The notes: generated by a model from the sequence alone, not told the origin. Counted from the first letter of the stretch, positions 45,004 through 55,018 are shown. The stretch: 64,000 bases of DNA from Psychrobacter sp. TAE2020 (GCF_018919485.1 NZ_JAHLMU010000001.1:989373-1053372), one strand, 5' to 3'. Translations and numbers: made by a program.

Positions 45004-46784
45004 AGCGCTTCCCCTATCGATACCGAACTATCCGCTGTTGTTGGCTGCTCATTGATTGTAGCTGGTTGATTGGTTACCGCTGGCTCATTGATTCTTGGCA
45101 GCAGCGGAAACAACCATTCATCGCTATCTACTTCATGGAATAAAGGCGCTCCTTGGAATAAAGTCACTCGCACCCAACGATCAGAACGTGGGTCAAACTT
45201 AGTCGCCCCAAACATCGATAATTTACAGCGTAGCAAATGAATAGGCAAAGTATCCTTATGCAGCACATTCATCTGAATATCACCCATTTTTTTATGCCCC
45301 ATAGTCCAAACACGACGAGCAATTGAGCGATACTTAGGCTTATTTAGTATAAATTCGGAGATCAGTTGCTGGGCATCTGCCTGTTTCAATGCTGAATACA
45401 AATGGTTAGCTTGGCGAGCTACGTCTAAAAACATCTCACGATCAGCGCCTTGCTCTTGGCCACGCACGCCCATTCTTGGCTCCTCTTTATCCACTGAACG
45501 ATACCAAAACCAGTAGCTATTATCAGGGTCAGTAAAGTCAATATTGATTGCCCATTGGTAATGGGTTTCTAATACTTGTAATAAGTCTGCTACTACTTTA
45601 CTTTTAGGCAGCGACAAGGTCTCATCAGCGTTAACCATTTCTTGGAACGCATCGACACGCTCAGGATACAGCTCTAGCAAGCAAGAGATCATAACTTCTT
45701 GGCTCTCCAAGCTTAACTGCTGGTGATCTTCTAAGAACGCTGCCCAAGTAGGATAGCGATTCATTGTGCTAGTTATAGTGATTATCTTATTTTGTAATGC
45801 CGTCAGTTCTTTGACTACGGTCTCATTTAGTTTTACTTGCTGCTCGTTGATAGTGACTATCTCAGAGAAATGCTGCACGGCTCGGACAAGTAAACGCTTA
45901 AAGTAGGCCACCTTTTCAGTTTCAATAGCGCACACTAACACCGACTGCAGTGCCTCCTCTCGAGTGGTTAGCCATTGATCAACAATACAAGGATGATTGA
46001 GTAGATACGGTGCCATCCCTAAACCAGTAGCGTTACCTATCCCTAAATAACGCTTAATCTCTGAATGTAGCGCAACAGCTTTGTCACCGCCCTTTTGCTT
46101 AGCGAGATAGTCTACCCAGTTTAGGCTAAACTCTCGCAATAAATATACCGCGCACATCTGCGCACGGAAGGACTGGTTAAAATCTTCGCTATGATCTAGT
46201 GGTTTGAAATCATAAATACCAAATTTACCATTCCCATAGACGGCAGTAGTACGCAGGATATAGCCTACTTGTGCCAGTACATCAAGATCAGGCTGCTGAC
46301 CTTTAGCTAGGGAGCTGACAATATGATCAAACACTCGCACACTTTTATTGGCTCGTGCTAGTACCATAACCATGTTTGAGTTACGACCCGCTTCTTGCAG
46401 CGGTACATTAGATTTTAGATTATCGAGTAGCTCAGTGCTAATCTCACCATAGACTAGCCCAAAAGTGACGTCCCATTTTTCAGCGATTACTCGATCATTG
46501 CGCTCATCATCAGCCAACTCATTGCAAAACACTACTAAATTATAAACATGCTCCGGGGTACTTAAACGATAGATAACTTGTCCATAACCTTGCGCATCTA
46601 ACTCCCAAAGATGAGTGCTTAGGGTCCACTTTTCTCTATCGATTTTACGCAATAGTGTACGCACAAAGCTAATACGGGTTTGATGCATGGCACCCAATCT
46701 TTCAGCATTCATGACCACATCAGGGTTACGTAAAGACTGAGTCGTTATGTCAATACTTTCATTACTTGCGTGAATCAAATTCAT
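45000..46784 (-). CDS. Protein of unknown function, coupled to the DUF3726-like gene
   Basis: 594 aa, cytoplasmic. It begins MNLIHASNESIDITTQSLRN. Middle and C-terminal stretches include SYWFWYRSVDKEEPRMGVRG and GHKKMGDIQMNVLHKD; the tail carries loose repeats (INEPAVTNQPATINEQPTTADSS). I know no characterised relative. Coupling by a 4-base overlap to the next gene, and the conserved company of RidA, aldehyde dehydrogenase, dipeptidase-like protein and BCCT carrier, point to a joint metabolic role, still undefined. Confidence 0.68.
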   Translation of the reverse strand: MNLIHASNESIDITTQSLRNPDVVMNAERLGAMHQTRISFVRTLLRKIDREKWTLSTHLWELDAQGYGQVIYRLSTPEHVYNLVVFCNELADDERNDRVIAEKWDVTFGLVYGEISTELLDNLKSNVPLQEAGRNSNMVMVLARANKSVRVFDHIVSSLAKGQQPDLDVLAQVGYILRTTAVYGNGKFGIYDFKPLDHSEDFNQSFRAQMCAVYLLREFSLNWVDYLAKQKGGDKAVALHSEIKRYLGIGNATGLGMAPYLLNHPCIVDQWLTTREEALQSVLVCAIETEKVAYFKRLLVRAVQHFSEIVTINEQQVKLNETVVKELTALQNKIITITSTMNRYPTWAAFLEDHQQLSLESQEVMISCLLELYPERVDAFQEMVNADETLSLPKSKVVADLLQVLETHYQWAINIDFTDPDNSYWFWYRSVDKEEPRMGVRGQEQGADREMFLDVARQANHLYSALKQADAQQLISEFILNKPKYRSIARRVWTMGHKKMGDIQMNVLHKDTLPIHLLRCKLSMFGATKFDPRSDRWVRVTLFQGAPLFHEVDSDEWLFPLLPRINEPAVTNQPATINEQPTTADSSVSIGEAL

Positions 46785-46940
46785 AATATCACTACCCTAT
46801 ATAATGTGTTGAGCCAGCATTACAGTGACTACTGTCAACTGCTGATGCCAGCTACTTGTTCTTATAACCGTTCTTATAACAGGTCATGTCAAACGGTCAG
46901 CCTAGCCAATACCTTATTGACTAAACTGACAGCCTCATAA

Positions 46941-48626
46941 TTATTGCTCTTTTTCGATTACGGCTTTTCTAGCCAGATTTTCCTCGCTGATGCGATGATC
47001 GGTCTCAACTCGATTAGGACGATAAAGATCTTGATCACGAGCCATCTGCTGGGCTATTTGTGGTCCATTCCATAGCGACGGTAGTAGAATAAAGGATACA
47101 GGCACCGCAGTAATGACGATAAAGGATTGTAACGCTGCCACTCCCCCTGAACCGAGCGATATTAACACGATAGCGGTAACCCCCATCATCACGCCCCAAA
47201 AGGTACGGATAAAAGCGTTAGGCTCTCTCTCGCCACTGATAACCACACTGATGGTATAAGTCATGGAATCACCAGTAGTGACGATAAACACGGTAGTCAA
47301 GATCAAGAACAGTATGGAGATAACTAATGGGAACGGTAGCTGCTGCGTGACGGCTAATAGCGCTCCAGGTAAGTTAAAGCCTTCAAAAGCGGTACTTACG
47401 CTACCAGGATTGGCAATCTCAAAGGCTAAGCCTGAACCACCAACCACTGTGAACCAAAAACAGGTAACGAGAGGGGCAATAATACAAACCGTGGTAATCA
47501 ACTGGCGAATAGTACGGCCACGTGAGATACGGGCGATAAAGATAGCCATCATCGGACCATAGCCCAAGAACCAACCCCAAAAGAATACTGTCCAACCGCC
47601 AAGCCACCCTTCATCACCACGGAAAGTAGCCATCGGAATAAATTGATCGACCATAGTGCCGACGCCTTGGATATAGCCATTAATAATAAAGCTAGTGGGT
47701 CCAAATATCAAAATAAAGATCATTAGCCCAACCGCTAATGTAACGTTAAAGCGGCTAAGTATTTGCATGCCACGCGCTAGACCACTAATGGCTGAAATAG
47801 TATAAAGGGTGATAGCAAATACAATAATAATAAGTTGAGTAGTAAACGTATCAGGAAGACCAAAGAGCGCATTCAAAGCATAGCTAGTCTGTAAGCCTAA
47901 AAACCCAATAGGACCAATAGTACCAGCCGCAACCGCCACGATACAGCAAGCATCAATGATAGCTCCGGCTTGACCGGTTAGCACTCGCTCGCCAAATACA
48001 GGATACAAAAGCGTGCGCGGCTTGAGTGGTAAGCCTTTGTCATAATGCAAATGCATCACTACAATAGCGGTCAAACTACCGACAATAGACCAAGCCAAAA
48101 AGCCCCAATGCATAAAGGCTTGTGATAATGCATTAAAGGAGCGTTGTTGAATATCAGCAGACTCACCGTATAGCGGTGGCGCTGAGACAAAATGAGCAAT
48201 AGGTTCAGCAGCTGCCCAAAATACCCCGCCACCAGCCAGTAGCGTACAAAACAGAATAGCCATCCATTTAAAATTATCCATTTCAGGCTTTGGTAAATTA
48301 CCTAAAATCACCCGCCCAGTGCGACCAGCCCCAACTGCTAATGCAATCACAAAAGTAGCTAATAGTAATATTTGCCAAAAAGGACCAAATATTTTAGCCG
48401 ACCAAACAAAGCCTACATCTACTATTTTTGATAAGCGCTCTTCTGCAAAGATAGCCATTAGTACAAAGATAATAATAAAACCACCGCTGTACCAAAACGC
48501 TGGGTTTTTGAGACCTAAAGTATCCGCTGAGCCTTCTACATGAGTTAAATCATCTTCTACATTACTAGCGTCAGCCGAGCGCCCTTGCTCGCCATCCTTA
48601 TTGTTAAATCCTTTTAAGCCGGCCAT
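46941..48626 (-). CDS. BCCT family betaine/choline/carnitine-type transporter
   Basis: 561 aa, 12 predicted transmembrane helices and typical BCCT signatures: GGGVFWAAAEPIAHFVSAPP, SQAFMHWGFLAWSIVGSL, GWTVFFWGWFLGYGPMMAIFIARISRGRTIRQ and TTGDSMTYTISVVISGE. The Trp-rich box WTVFFWGWFLGYGP is the substrate-coordinating region. N-terminal tail of about 45 soluble residues and C-terminal tail with charged residues could sense osmolarity. Substrate is probably a betaine or trimethylamine-type compound taken up as a nutrient, judging from the operon (inference). Confidence 0.9.
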   Translation of the reverse strand: MAGLKGFNNKDGEQGRSADASNVEDDLTHVEGSADTLGLKNPAFWYSGGFIIIFVLMAIFAEERLSKIVDVGFVWSAKIFGPFWQILLLATFVIALAVGAGRTGRVILGNLPKPEMDNFKWMAILFCTLLAGGGVFWAAAEPIAHFVSAPPLYGESADIQQRSFNALSQAFMHWGFLAWSIVGSLTAIVVMHLHYDKGLPLKPRTLLYPVFGERVLTGQAGAIIDACCIVAVAAGTIGPIGFLGLQTSYALNALFGLPDTFTTQLIIIVFAITLYTISAISGLARGMQILSRFNVTLAVGLMIFILIFGPTSFIINGYIQGVGTMVDQFIPMATFRGDEGWLGGWTVFFWGWFLGYGPMMAIFIARISRGRTIRQLITTVCIIAPLVTCFWFTVVGGSGLAFEIANPGSVSTAFEGFNLPGALLAVTQQLPFPLVISILFLILTTVFIVTTGDSMTYTISVVISGEREPNAFIRTFWGVMMGVTAIVLISLGSGGVAALQSFIVITAVPVSFILLPSLWNGPQIAQQMARDQDLYRPNRVETDHRISEENLARKAVIEKEQ

Positions 48627-48897
48627 AGTGTTACTCCATATGATAACGTTTCGTCATTGAAACTAAAGATGCTGGTAACTACCTCATTGTCTATCTACCT
48701 CACTATCTGACAATCTTTTGCACCTAAAGACTTGCTATAAAAACCTCTTTTTTATGAAGGGTGTTTAGCGCCACAAAACACTGAGTGTCTTATGGTGCCA
48801 TCAATCTTTGGCTTTTAAAATAAATGCTCAGCTAGAGGCTTTATGCTAAGTTCAACAAAACACTAAGTTTAACAAGTTTAAGAAACTCAAAAAAACA

Positions 48898-49887
48898 CTA
48901 AGCCAAAGGCCTTATACTTTGCTGAAGAAAATCAAACCAATTTTTACCAATTATTTTTCCAGCATTTTTATCATCGAAGCCATGTTTGAGCAGACCGTTA
49001 TAGATATTCTCCATACCATTCTTGCCTGCAAACCAAGGTAAGTTATCTGGCCAGCCTGAATTATTAGCATTGCCTTCGCCATAATCCATCGCCTTTGACC
49101 AGCGCCCATTACGCATCCATTCGAGTACTGATTTCGGTTGATTGAGACATAAATCACTACCAATAGCTAAATGCTCAACCCCATATTTATCAGCACAATT
49201 AGCAATCATGGTACAAAAATCACTAAGCGTACAATCACTGCCATTGGGTAAGTGAAAAGGATATAAGCTAAAACCTAATAGTCCACCGGCTTGCGTTAAG
49301 GCAGTTATAACCGTATCAGACTTATTACGTAGCGCATCGTGGGCAGTAGTTGGATTGGCATGACTGATACATATCGGCCGTGTAGAGTATTCGATTGCCT
49401 CAAGCGTCGATTGCTCAGCGCTGTGCGACATATCGATAATCATCCCTACTCGATTCATCTCTGCTATCGCTTGCTGACCAAAACGCGTAACACCGCTATC
49501 ATTTTGCTCATAACAACCCGTTGCTAGCAAGCTTTGGTTGTTATAAGTCAGTTGCATAATCAGTAACCCTAAGCGGCGCATCACGCTAATCAGGCCAATC
49601 TCATCATCTATTGGCGAGCAGTTTTGCGCGCCAAAGAAGATACCCACTTTGCCTTGCTGCTTAGCCATTTCGATATCATCGACTGAATACACTGGCAAGA
49701 TAAGGTCTGAGTTTTGCTCAAAACGGCTATCCCATTCTGCAAAGCGTGTCATCGTCTGCCGAGCATCTTCGTGATAGACTAAAGTGGCATGTACTGCATT
49801 GATACCACTCGTTTGCAGCATTTTAAAATAGTCACGATCCCAGTTGCTATATTGTAATCCATCGATGACAATTTGGTCTTTGTACAT
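48898..49887 (-). CDS. M19 dipeptidase-like protein with divergent metal site
   Basis: 329 aa from ATG 49887 (AAGGA eight bases upstream). Fold motifs of renal-dipeptidase-type M19 enzymes: RRLGLLIMQLTYNNQS, VGMIIDMSHSAEQSTL and RPICISHANPTTAH. The N-terminal HxD metal ligands appear to be replaced by GLQYSNWD, and the position of the bridging Glu reads GAQN (Gln), so the binuclear zinc site seems incomplete. Related non-classical dipeptidase-like proteins occur with glycine betaine catabolism genes in Pseudomonas (PA5396 type). It may act on a small non-peptide amide or be catalytically changed. Confidence 0.82.
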   Translation of the reverse strand: MYKDQIVIDGLQYSNWDRDYFKMLQTSGINAVHATLVYHEDARQTMTRFAEWDSRFEQNSDLILPVYSVDDIEMAKQQGKVGIFFGAQNCSPIDDEIGLISVMRRLGLLIMQLTYNNQSLLATGCYEQNDSGVTRFGQQAIAEMNRVGMIIDMSHSAEQSTLEAIEYSTRPICISHANPTTAHDALRNKSDTVITALTQAGGLLGFSLYPFHLPNGSDCTLSDFCTMIANCADKYGVEHLAIGSDLCLNQPKSVLEWMRNGRWSKAMDYGEGNANNSGWPDNLPWFAGKNGMENIYNGLLKHGFDDKNAGKIIGKNWFDFLQQSIRPLA

Positions 49888-49981
49888 GATCAAATTCCTT
49901 GTATGCTTTTATAAGTAGCCACTAGGGACATTTGTAAAACCTTGTGCACTAATTGCGGTTAGCATCCTTTTTATTAAGTCT

Positions 49982-51445
49982 CTAGTACGCTTTTTGATAA
50001 GCAGTTTTGACAATAGTATAAAACTCTTTAGCATACTGACCTTGCTCACGTGGACCAAAGCTGGACTCTTTACGACCACCAAACGGCACGTGATAATCAG
50101 TACCTGCAGTCGCTAAGTTCACCATCACACAGCCAGCTTGTACTTGCTCTTTAAACATCGCGCTATTACGCAAGCTTTGGGTGATAATACCGCCAGTCAA
50201 ACCAAAGCGGGTATCGTTGGTCATAGCAATGGCTTCTTCTAAACTGTTGACGCGCATCACACAAGCCATAGGGGCGAACACTTCTTCTTGGTTAACCTCC
50301 CAACTATTATCAGTCTCAGTAAACAAAGTGGGCGACATATAATAGCCTTCATGGGCTAAGTCTAAACGCTCGCCACCAAAGGCTAAGTGCGCACCAGCTT
50401 GCTTGGCTTTTTCGATCCAATCCATGTTTGAGGCTAGCTGCTTATCATCAACGACGGGGCCCATAAAGATACCGTCATCTAGCGCATGACCAACTTTTAA
50501 GGTTTTCATTTTTGCTACTACACCTTCAACGAAAGCGTCGTGGATACCGTCCATCACAATCAAGCGTGAAGAAGCGGTACACTTCTGCCCTGAACCCCCA
50601 AATGCGCCAGCAACAGCAGCATCAATCGCTACTTGCAAATCCGCATCATCAGCGATAACGAGAGCGTTTTTACTACCCATCTCCAGTTGACAGCGTACGA
50701 AGTTAGGAGCGGTTGCCGCAGCAACTTTGCGACCAGTCGGCACTGAACCAGTAAAGCTAACCGCATCGATATCTTTTGAATGGATTAAGGAGTCACCAAC
50801 TGAGGAGCCGCCCCCTAGTAGCAAGTTAAAGGTACCTTCGGGCAGCCCTTGACGGTGGATAATCTCAGCTAATGCGACAGCACTAGCTGGGGTTAAATTG
50901 GCAGGCTTCCAAATGACGCTATTACCAAAAGCTAAAGCGGGGGCTATTTTCCATACCGCAGTTGCGGTTGGGAAGTTCCAAGGCGATATAATAGCTACTA
51001 CACCGACTGCTTCACGAGTGACTTCCACCTTGACGCCCGGACGTACCGAATCGGCAGTATCGCCTATCTGACGTAACACTTCGGCAGCATAGTAATGAAA
51101 GAACTGACCGGCACGATAGATTTCACCACGGCCTTCTGCGAACGGCTTACCTTCTTCACGTGACAGCAGAACCCCAAGCTCATCACAACGAGCAATCATT
51201 TCATCACCAATAGCTTGCAAGATAGCTTGCTTTTTCTCTAGAGGGGTTTTTTCCCATTTTGGCTGTGCCTGACGAGCCGCTGCAATAGCGTCTTTGACTT
51301 GCTCACTACTAGCTTGTGCAAACTCACCAATAGTTTCGCTAATATCGGAGGGGTTAATATTATTAATGGTATCGCTACCCGTTTGCCATTCACCATTGAT
51401 ATAAAGTGATTGTTGTGGATCTTGTTTAAGGGCTTGGGCTGACAT
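49982..51445 (-). CDS. NAD(P)-dependent aldehyde dehydrogenase (alpha-ketoglutarate-semialdehyde-like)
   Basis: 487 aa. Catalytic Asn in ISPWNFPTATAVWKIAPALAFGN, NAD Gly motif SFTGSVPTGRKVAAATAP, catalytic Glu in QLEMGSKNALVI, and the active Cys in GGSGQKCTASSRLIV. This last segment resembles alpha-ketoglutaric-semialdehyde dehydrogenases of sugar and hydroxyproline catabolism more than succinate-semialdehyde types. The ATG at 51445 has AAGGA upstream. Next to RidA and the dipeptidase-like gene, it probably oxidises an aldehyde intermediate of a nitrogenous substrate. Exact substrate not determinable. Confidence 0.9.
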   Translation of the reverse strand: MSAQALKQDPQQSLYINGEWQTGSDTINNINPSDISETIGEFAQASSEQVKDAIAAARQAQPKWEKTPLEKKQAILQAIGDEMIARCDELGVLLSREEGKPFAEGRGEIYRAGQFFHYYAAEVLRQIGDTADSVRPGVKVEVTREAVGVVAIISPWNFPTATAVWKIAPALAFGNSVIWKPANLTPASAVALAEIIHRQGLPEGTFNLLLGGGSSVGDSLIHSKDIDAVSFTGSVPTGRKVAAATAPNFVRCQLEMGSKNALVIADDADLQVAIDAAVAGAFGGSGQKCTASSRLIVMDGIHDAFVEGVVAKMKTLKVGHALDDGIFMGPVVDDKQLASNMDWIEKAKQAGAHLAFGGERLDLAHEGYYMSPTLFTETDNSWEVNQEEVFAPMACVMRVNSLEEAIAMTNDTRFGLTGGIITQSLRNSAMFKEQVQAGCVMVNLATAGTDYHVPFGGRKESSFGPREQGQYAKEFYTIVKTAYQKAY

Positions 51446-51563
51446 AAAAACATCCTTATTGAAATAATTTAAAAATTTAGTTGAACCATTAGCAGCAAAG
51501 CTATCGATTGTACTGGTTAAAATATCAATTATAGTTCTTGAAATAAAATATCGGTTTTAAAAC

Positions 51564-51953
51564 TTAAGCTACCGCCGCATACACTACCAACTCAACCAAC
51601 ATCTCTTCACGTGCCAATCCTGATATAACCAACGCTGCACGGTTTGGATAAGGGGCGCTGAAATACTCAGCATAAACTTGATTGACCGTTTTTAGATACT
51701 CGCGATCAGTGACATAAATAAGGACTTGTAGCACTGCATTCATATCCGTACCAGCACACTCTAAGGTATGCTTTAGGTTATCTAGCGTTTGCCGAGCTTG
51801 CGCCTCGATACCACCAGCGACTACCTCACCGTTTTCATCGATAGGGATTTGCGCGGTATACAGCGTGCCATTGTTAGTAATTGCCCACTCAAGGGGCGAC
51901 TTAGAGGCGTAAAGTTCAGTTTTGACCGCTTGTTTGCTTGAGTGGGTACTCAT
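51564..51953 (-). CDS. RidA family (YjgF/YER057c) protein
   Basis: 129 aa from ATG 51953 (AAGGA eight bases upstream); a six-residue longer start at 51971 is possible. Family marks are LYTAQIPIDENGEVVAGGIEAQARQTLDNL, NAVLQVLIYVTDREYLKTVN and PNRAALVISGLAREEMLVELVVYA. Core RidA uses an Arg for imine/enamine hydrolysis; here the conserved RxAxxVxxL arrangement is RAALVISGLAREEM, so the reactive Arg pattern is that of a Rid subfamily. First gene of the operon, removing reactive imines or processing an enamine intermediate. Confidence 0.87.
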   Translation of the reverse strand: MSTHSSKQAVKTELYASKSPLEWAITNNGTLYTAQIPIDENGEVVAGGIEAQARQTLDNLKHTLECAGTDMNAVLQVLIYVTDREYLKTVNQVYAEYFSAPYPNRAALVISGLAREEMLVELVVYAAVA

Positions 51954-52069
51954 CTGTTTTATCCTTTGCATTTTTTAGAGTAAAAGTGGTGTTCTATCAG
52001 CTTTATATTGCTCAACATTCATGCTACGCAGTTCATAGTGATAAATCTAATCAATTAAATATTAAATAT

Positions 52070-52086
52070 GATAGATTTAATCTATC
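52070..52086. promoter_or_regulatory. Palindromic candidate operator for the LysR regulator
   Basis: GATAGATTTAATCTATC is a perfect 17-base palindrome. It sits between the divergent ridA-family operon and the LysR gene, as expected for a LysR-type box with a T-N11-A arrangement. A related GATAAATCTAATC half lies 30 bases away. Confidence 0.55.
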
Positions 52087-52140
52087 GATCAGCGCTATAG
52101 TATTTCATTGATATCCATAAATAGTAGGACGCTAAGCGCC

Positions 52141-53058
52141 ATGAAATTACAGCAATTACGGCATTTCTTATATGTAGTAGAAGAAGGAGGCTTTCGGGCA
52201 GCAGCAAACCGTGCTAATCGCTCACAAGCGGCAATATCAGCTTCTACTAAAGAGCTGGAAAAGACCTTAGGTCAGGCATTATTTGAAACGGGCAATAATG
52301 CGTTATTAACCCCTTTTGGCGAGAGTTGCTTACCTAAGGTTGAGCAGTTTCTTAACGCTTATAACTTGTTGCAAGAAGATCTAAAAGCTTGCGCTTCAGG
52401 CAATAAAGGTAAAATAAGAATAGCTAGTGTGCCCTCTCTAGTCACTAAACTACTGCCTAGCGTATTGGGTGAATACTCTAAGCGCTATCCAGATATCGAG
52501 ATTGTATTGATAGACGATAACTCTGTTGGGGTGGCCAAACGATTATTAAGCGGTGAAGTAGATCTGGCTTTAGGTAACTGTACTAGCATCGCTCAAGAAG
52601 ATATAGATTTTACTTTACTACTGTCAGATCCTGTTGGGGTTGTCTGTCTAAGTAGCAGTCCGCTAAACGCTTTATCCAAGCCGTTAGCAACAGGCACCAC
52701 CACTAACAAAGCACTAGGACTTCAATGGCAGCAATTAGTCGACCTACCTTTCATCTATAACGGTACTTGTAGACTATTAGAGAACACGCCCGCTGAGGTA
52801 CTTAACCGTCAAGCACGCTATACGGTAGAAAACATTACTTCATTATTCTCCCTATTGCGCCATGATTTGGGTATTACTACCCTACCCAAGTTAGCCTTTC
52901 CCGCCAATGAGCCGGAGCTAGTCTGGATAGACTTACTTGAGCCTTGTTTAGTCAGACAAATTGGTATTTTTAAACTGGCCAATAAATCTGTTTCTCCAGC
53001 TGCACAAGCCTTTTATAAGTTATGCATTGAACACGTACAGGAAAATTATTTACTATAA
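52141..53058 (+). CDS. LysR family regulator of the divergent catabolic operon
   Basis: 305 aa from ATG 52141 (AGGACG upstream; starts upstream to 52108 lack support). HTH: MKLQQLRHFLYVVEEGGFRAAANRANRSQAAISASTKELEKTLGQALFE. Effector domain follows, with GKIRIASVPSLVTKLLPSVLGEYSKRYP and VDLALGNC. It is divergent from the RidA-aldehyde dehydrogenase operon with a perfect palindrome in between, so it is probably the activator or repressor that responds to the operon's substrate. Confidence 0.9.
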   Translation: MKLQQLRHFLYVVEEGGFRAAANRANRSQAAISASTKELEKTLGQALFETGNNALLTPFGESCLPKVEQFLNAYNLLQEDLKACASGNKGKIRIASVPSLVTKLLPSVLGEYSKRYPDIEIVLIDDNSVGVAKRLLSGEVDLALGNCTSIAQEDIDFTLLLSDPVGVVCLSSSPLNALSKPLATGTTTNKALGLQWQQLVDLPFIYNGTCRLLENTPAEVLNRQARYTVENITSLFSLLRHDLGITTLPKLAFPANEPELVWIDLLEPCLVRQIGIFKLANKSVSPAAQAFYKLCIEHVQENYLL

Positions 53059-53164
53059 TTAAAGCGTCTTCAATACTGATAAAAGCCTATTAATAAAGGA
53101 TTAGTAATAAAGGCTTACTGATAAAAAGTTGGCTATAGAAACTGAGGAATAAAAATCTTGACAA

Positions 53165-53205
53165 TAAAAAACCTTCACTAAATGATGACGTCTAGCAAAG
53201 GTTTA
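53165..53205 (+). terminator. Possible terminator after the LysR gene
   Basis: AAACCTT pairs with AAGGTTT around a long loop, followed by TATAGCTTTT. Weak evidence. Confidence 0.35.
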
Positions 53206-53357
53206 TAGCTTTTAAGGCTGACAGTTTTTAAGAGATAAAAAGGCTAAGGCAACATAGCCGCTTGTTGATTCAGTACCGTAACCAGCCTCGTTACTTGCTT
53301 AAATTATAATCAATGAATCAAAATGCAACTTACAAGCTAAGCTACTGATTACTAATT

Positions 53358-54557
53358 TTAGTTAATTTCCAAGCTCATTTTAGGGCCAAAAGGCTCGTAG
53401 TGAACACTATCAACGCTGTGTTGTAGAGTGTTCAAACCATTGATCATGCTTTCCATAAATGGCATAGAGCCACAGACATAAATATCAGCAGGCTTAGGTA
53501 GCGTGGCCAGATAGCTCTCCTTTAATAGCTGCCCCTCTTCGAAATAAAAGATGTTTTTATCTACTTGTTGCGCGGCAGCTAAATAATTATTGACTTGGGC
53601 TTTAAAGCCGTGATGCTGCTCATTTTGACAAGCATATGCCCAAATAATAGGTCGTTGCGGATTGGCCGTTACTTGCGCCTCTAACATGGCTAATATAGGG
53701 GTAATGCCAACACCCGCACTGATCAACACTAGCGGAGTTTTATTCTGATGTATCAGCGCTTTATTAAGAGCAAAGTCGCCCGCTGGTGCGGATAACAAAA
53801 TAGTCTCACCCACTTGCAGTTCGTCATGCAGATAGTTGGATACTAAACCTGAGTGCCCATCGCGATTGTCTCTTTTTACTGCAAACTGAATACCTTTATC
53901 GGTGCTCGCTGAATTCAAAGAATAATGACGCAAAGCTAAATGATCGCTATTTTTAGGATCGGTTTTTACGGTGATATATTGACCCGCTGTTAGAGTTAGT
54001 TGACCCAAATCAATGCTTTGACTGACATCTTGATTGTCATTGACCGGTAGCACAGTAAAAGCCGCAATATCAGTAGCTGCTGCTACTTTTTCAATCACTT
54101 TAAAGCTAGCAAAGCCTTGCCACATAGCTTCCTTATACATTACTTTTTCAAGCTCAATAAACACTCCAGCAATTTCGTCATAAGCCTCTGTCCAAGCCTC
54201 AATGATGTCATCGTTCGCCGCTTCACCCAGCACTTGCTTGATAGCACCGATTAAATGCTTACCTACGATCGGGTAATGCTCTGGCAAAATCTGCAAAGCA
54301 CGATGCTTATGACTGATTTCAGTTACTTGTGGCAATAATACGGCTAAATGCTCAAGATGTTTAGCCGCTGCTAACACCGTCGTTGCTAAAGCGGTCTGTT
54401 GGCGACCCAGTTTTTGATTGGTCTTATTAAAAATATCTAATAGCTCAGGATGCTCAACGAACATGTTTTGATAAAATACACTAGTAATAGCTGTGCCCTG
54501 CTCTTCAAGTACTGGAACTGTGGCTTTTACGATTGCTATAGTTTCTGCGCTAGCCAT
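53358..54557 (-). CDS. hmp: Flavohaemoprotein (nitric oxide dioxygenase)
   Basis: 399 aa. The globin domain, residues 1-140, contains TSVFYQNMFVEHPEL (distal Tyr and Phe) and SHKHRALQILPEHYP with the proximal His. The FAD domain follows with RHYSLNSA and the NAD domain with ISAGVGITPILAML, YACQNEQHH and VCGSMPFMESM. It converts NO and O2 to nitrate. An NsrR-like box lies about 120 bases upstream, and no neighbour belongs to the same operon. Confidence 0.95.
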   Translation of the reverse strand: MASAETIAIVKATVPVLEEQGTAITSVFYQNMFVEHPELLDIFNKTNQKLGRQQTALATTVLAAAKHLEHLAVLLPQVTEISHKHRALQILPEHYPIVGKHLIGAIKQVLGEAANDDIIEAWTEAYDEIAGVFIELEKVMYKEAMWQGFASFKVIEKVAAATDIAAFTVLPVNDNQDVSQSIDLGQLTLTAGQYITVKTDPKNSDHLALRHYSLNSASTDKGIQFAVKRDNRDGHSGLVSNYLHDELQVGETILLSAPAGDFALNKALIHQNKTPLVLISAGVGITPILAMLEAQVTANPQRPIIWAYACQNEQHHGFKAQVNNYLAAAQQVDKNIFYFEEGQLLKESYLATLPKPADIYVCGSMPFMESMINGLNTLQHSVDSVHYEPFGPKMSLEIN

Positions 54558-54679
54558 TATGTCTCTCTTAGTGGTGGTTCATATTAATAAGTTTAGGTAA
54601 TACAGCGAGCGATAGCGACTAGCGTTGGCCAAAGCAGTTATGTGCTCAGCCGTCAGATAGTAGCGCCATCATTCTCTAT

Positions 54680-54702
54680 AAGATATATTTTAAATGAATG
54701 TT
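54680..54702. promoter_or_regulatory. NsrR-like operator upstream of hmp
   Basis: The 11-base arm AAGATATATTT, a central T, and the arm AAATGAATGTT fit the NsrR motif (AAGATGYATTT-N-AAATRCATCTT) at most positions. Loss of [Fe-S] NsrR on exposure to NO would relieve repression of hmp. Confidence 0.65.
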
Positions 54703-54908
54703 ATCATAACTGTGAAATAATACCAATGAAATACCAGTATTAGCTGCTGTTAATGATGATTTTTTAATTTAATTTGGCATTAATAATCACAGAAATATCC
54801 AACAAAAGTATTGCAAAATATTGGAAAAACACTACGAAACCAGCGCTCAAAGCCCTCGATGAGTGTTATACGGAAATGATAATTAAAATAAAGAAACGCT
54901 TTATAATA

Positions 54909-54946
54909 AATAAAAAAAGCCGCTATGAAGGAACTCCATAACGACT
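54909..54946 (-). terminator. Intrinsic terminator of the MoxR-VWA unit
   Basis: On the minus strand AGTCGTTATG pairs with CATAGCGGCT (two G-U wobbles), followed by T7. It lies about 70 bases after the VWA gene stop at 55019. This region overlaps a 60-codon minus-strand frame that I judge not coding. Confidence 0.75.
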
Positions 54947-55018
54947 GCTTGTCTGATTTCACTGACGATATAAGGACTGAGTGATATCAATTTATAGTAA
55001 AGGCTTATTGTCTACTTA

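Noticed and set aside
54780..54962. 60-codon minus-strand ORF after the VWA gene
   Set aside because: Overlaps the intrinsic terminator of the upstream gene and has random composition.
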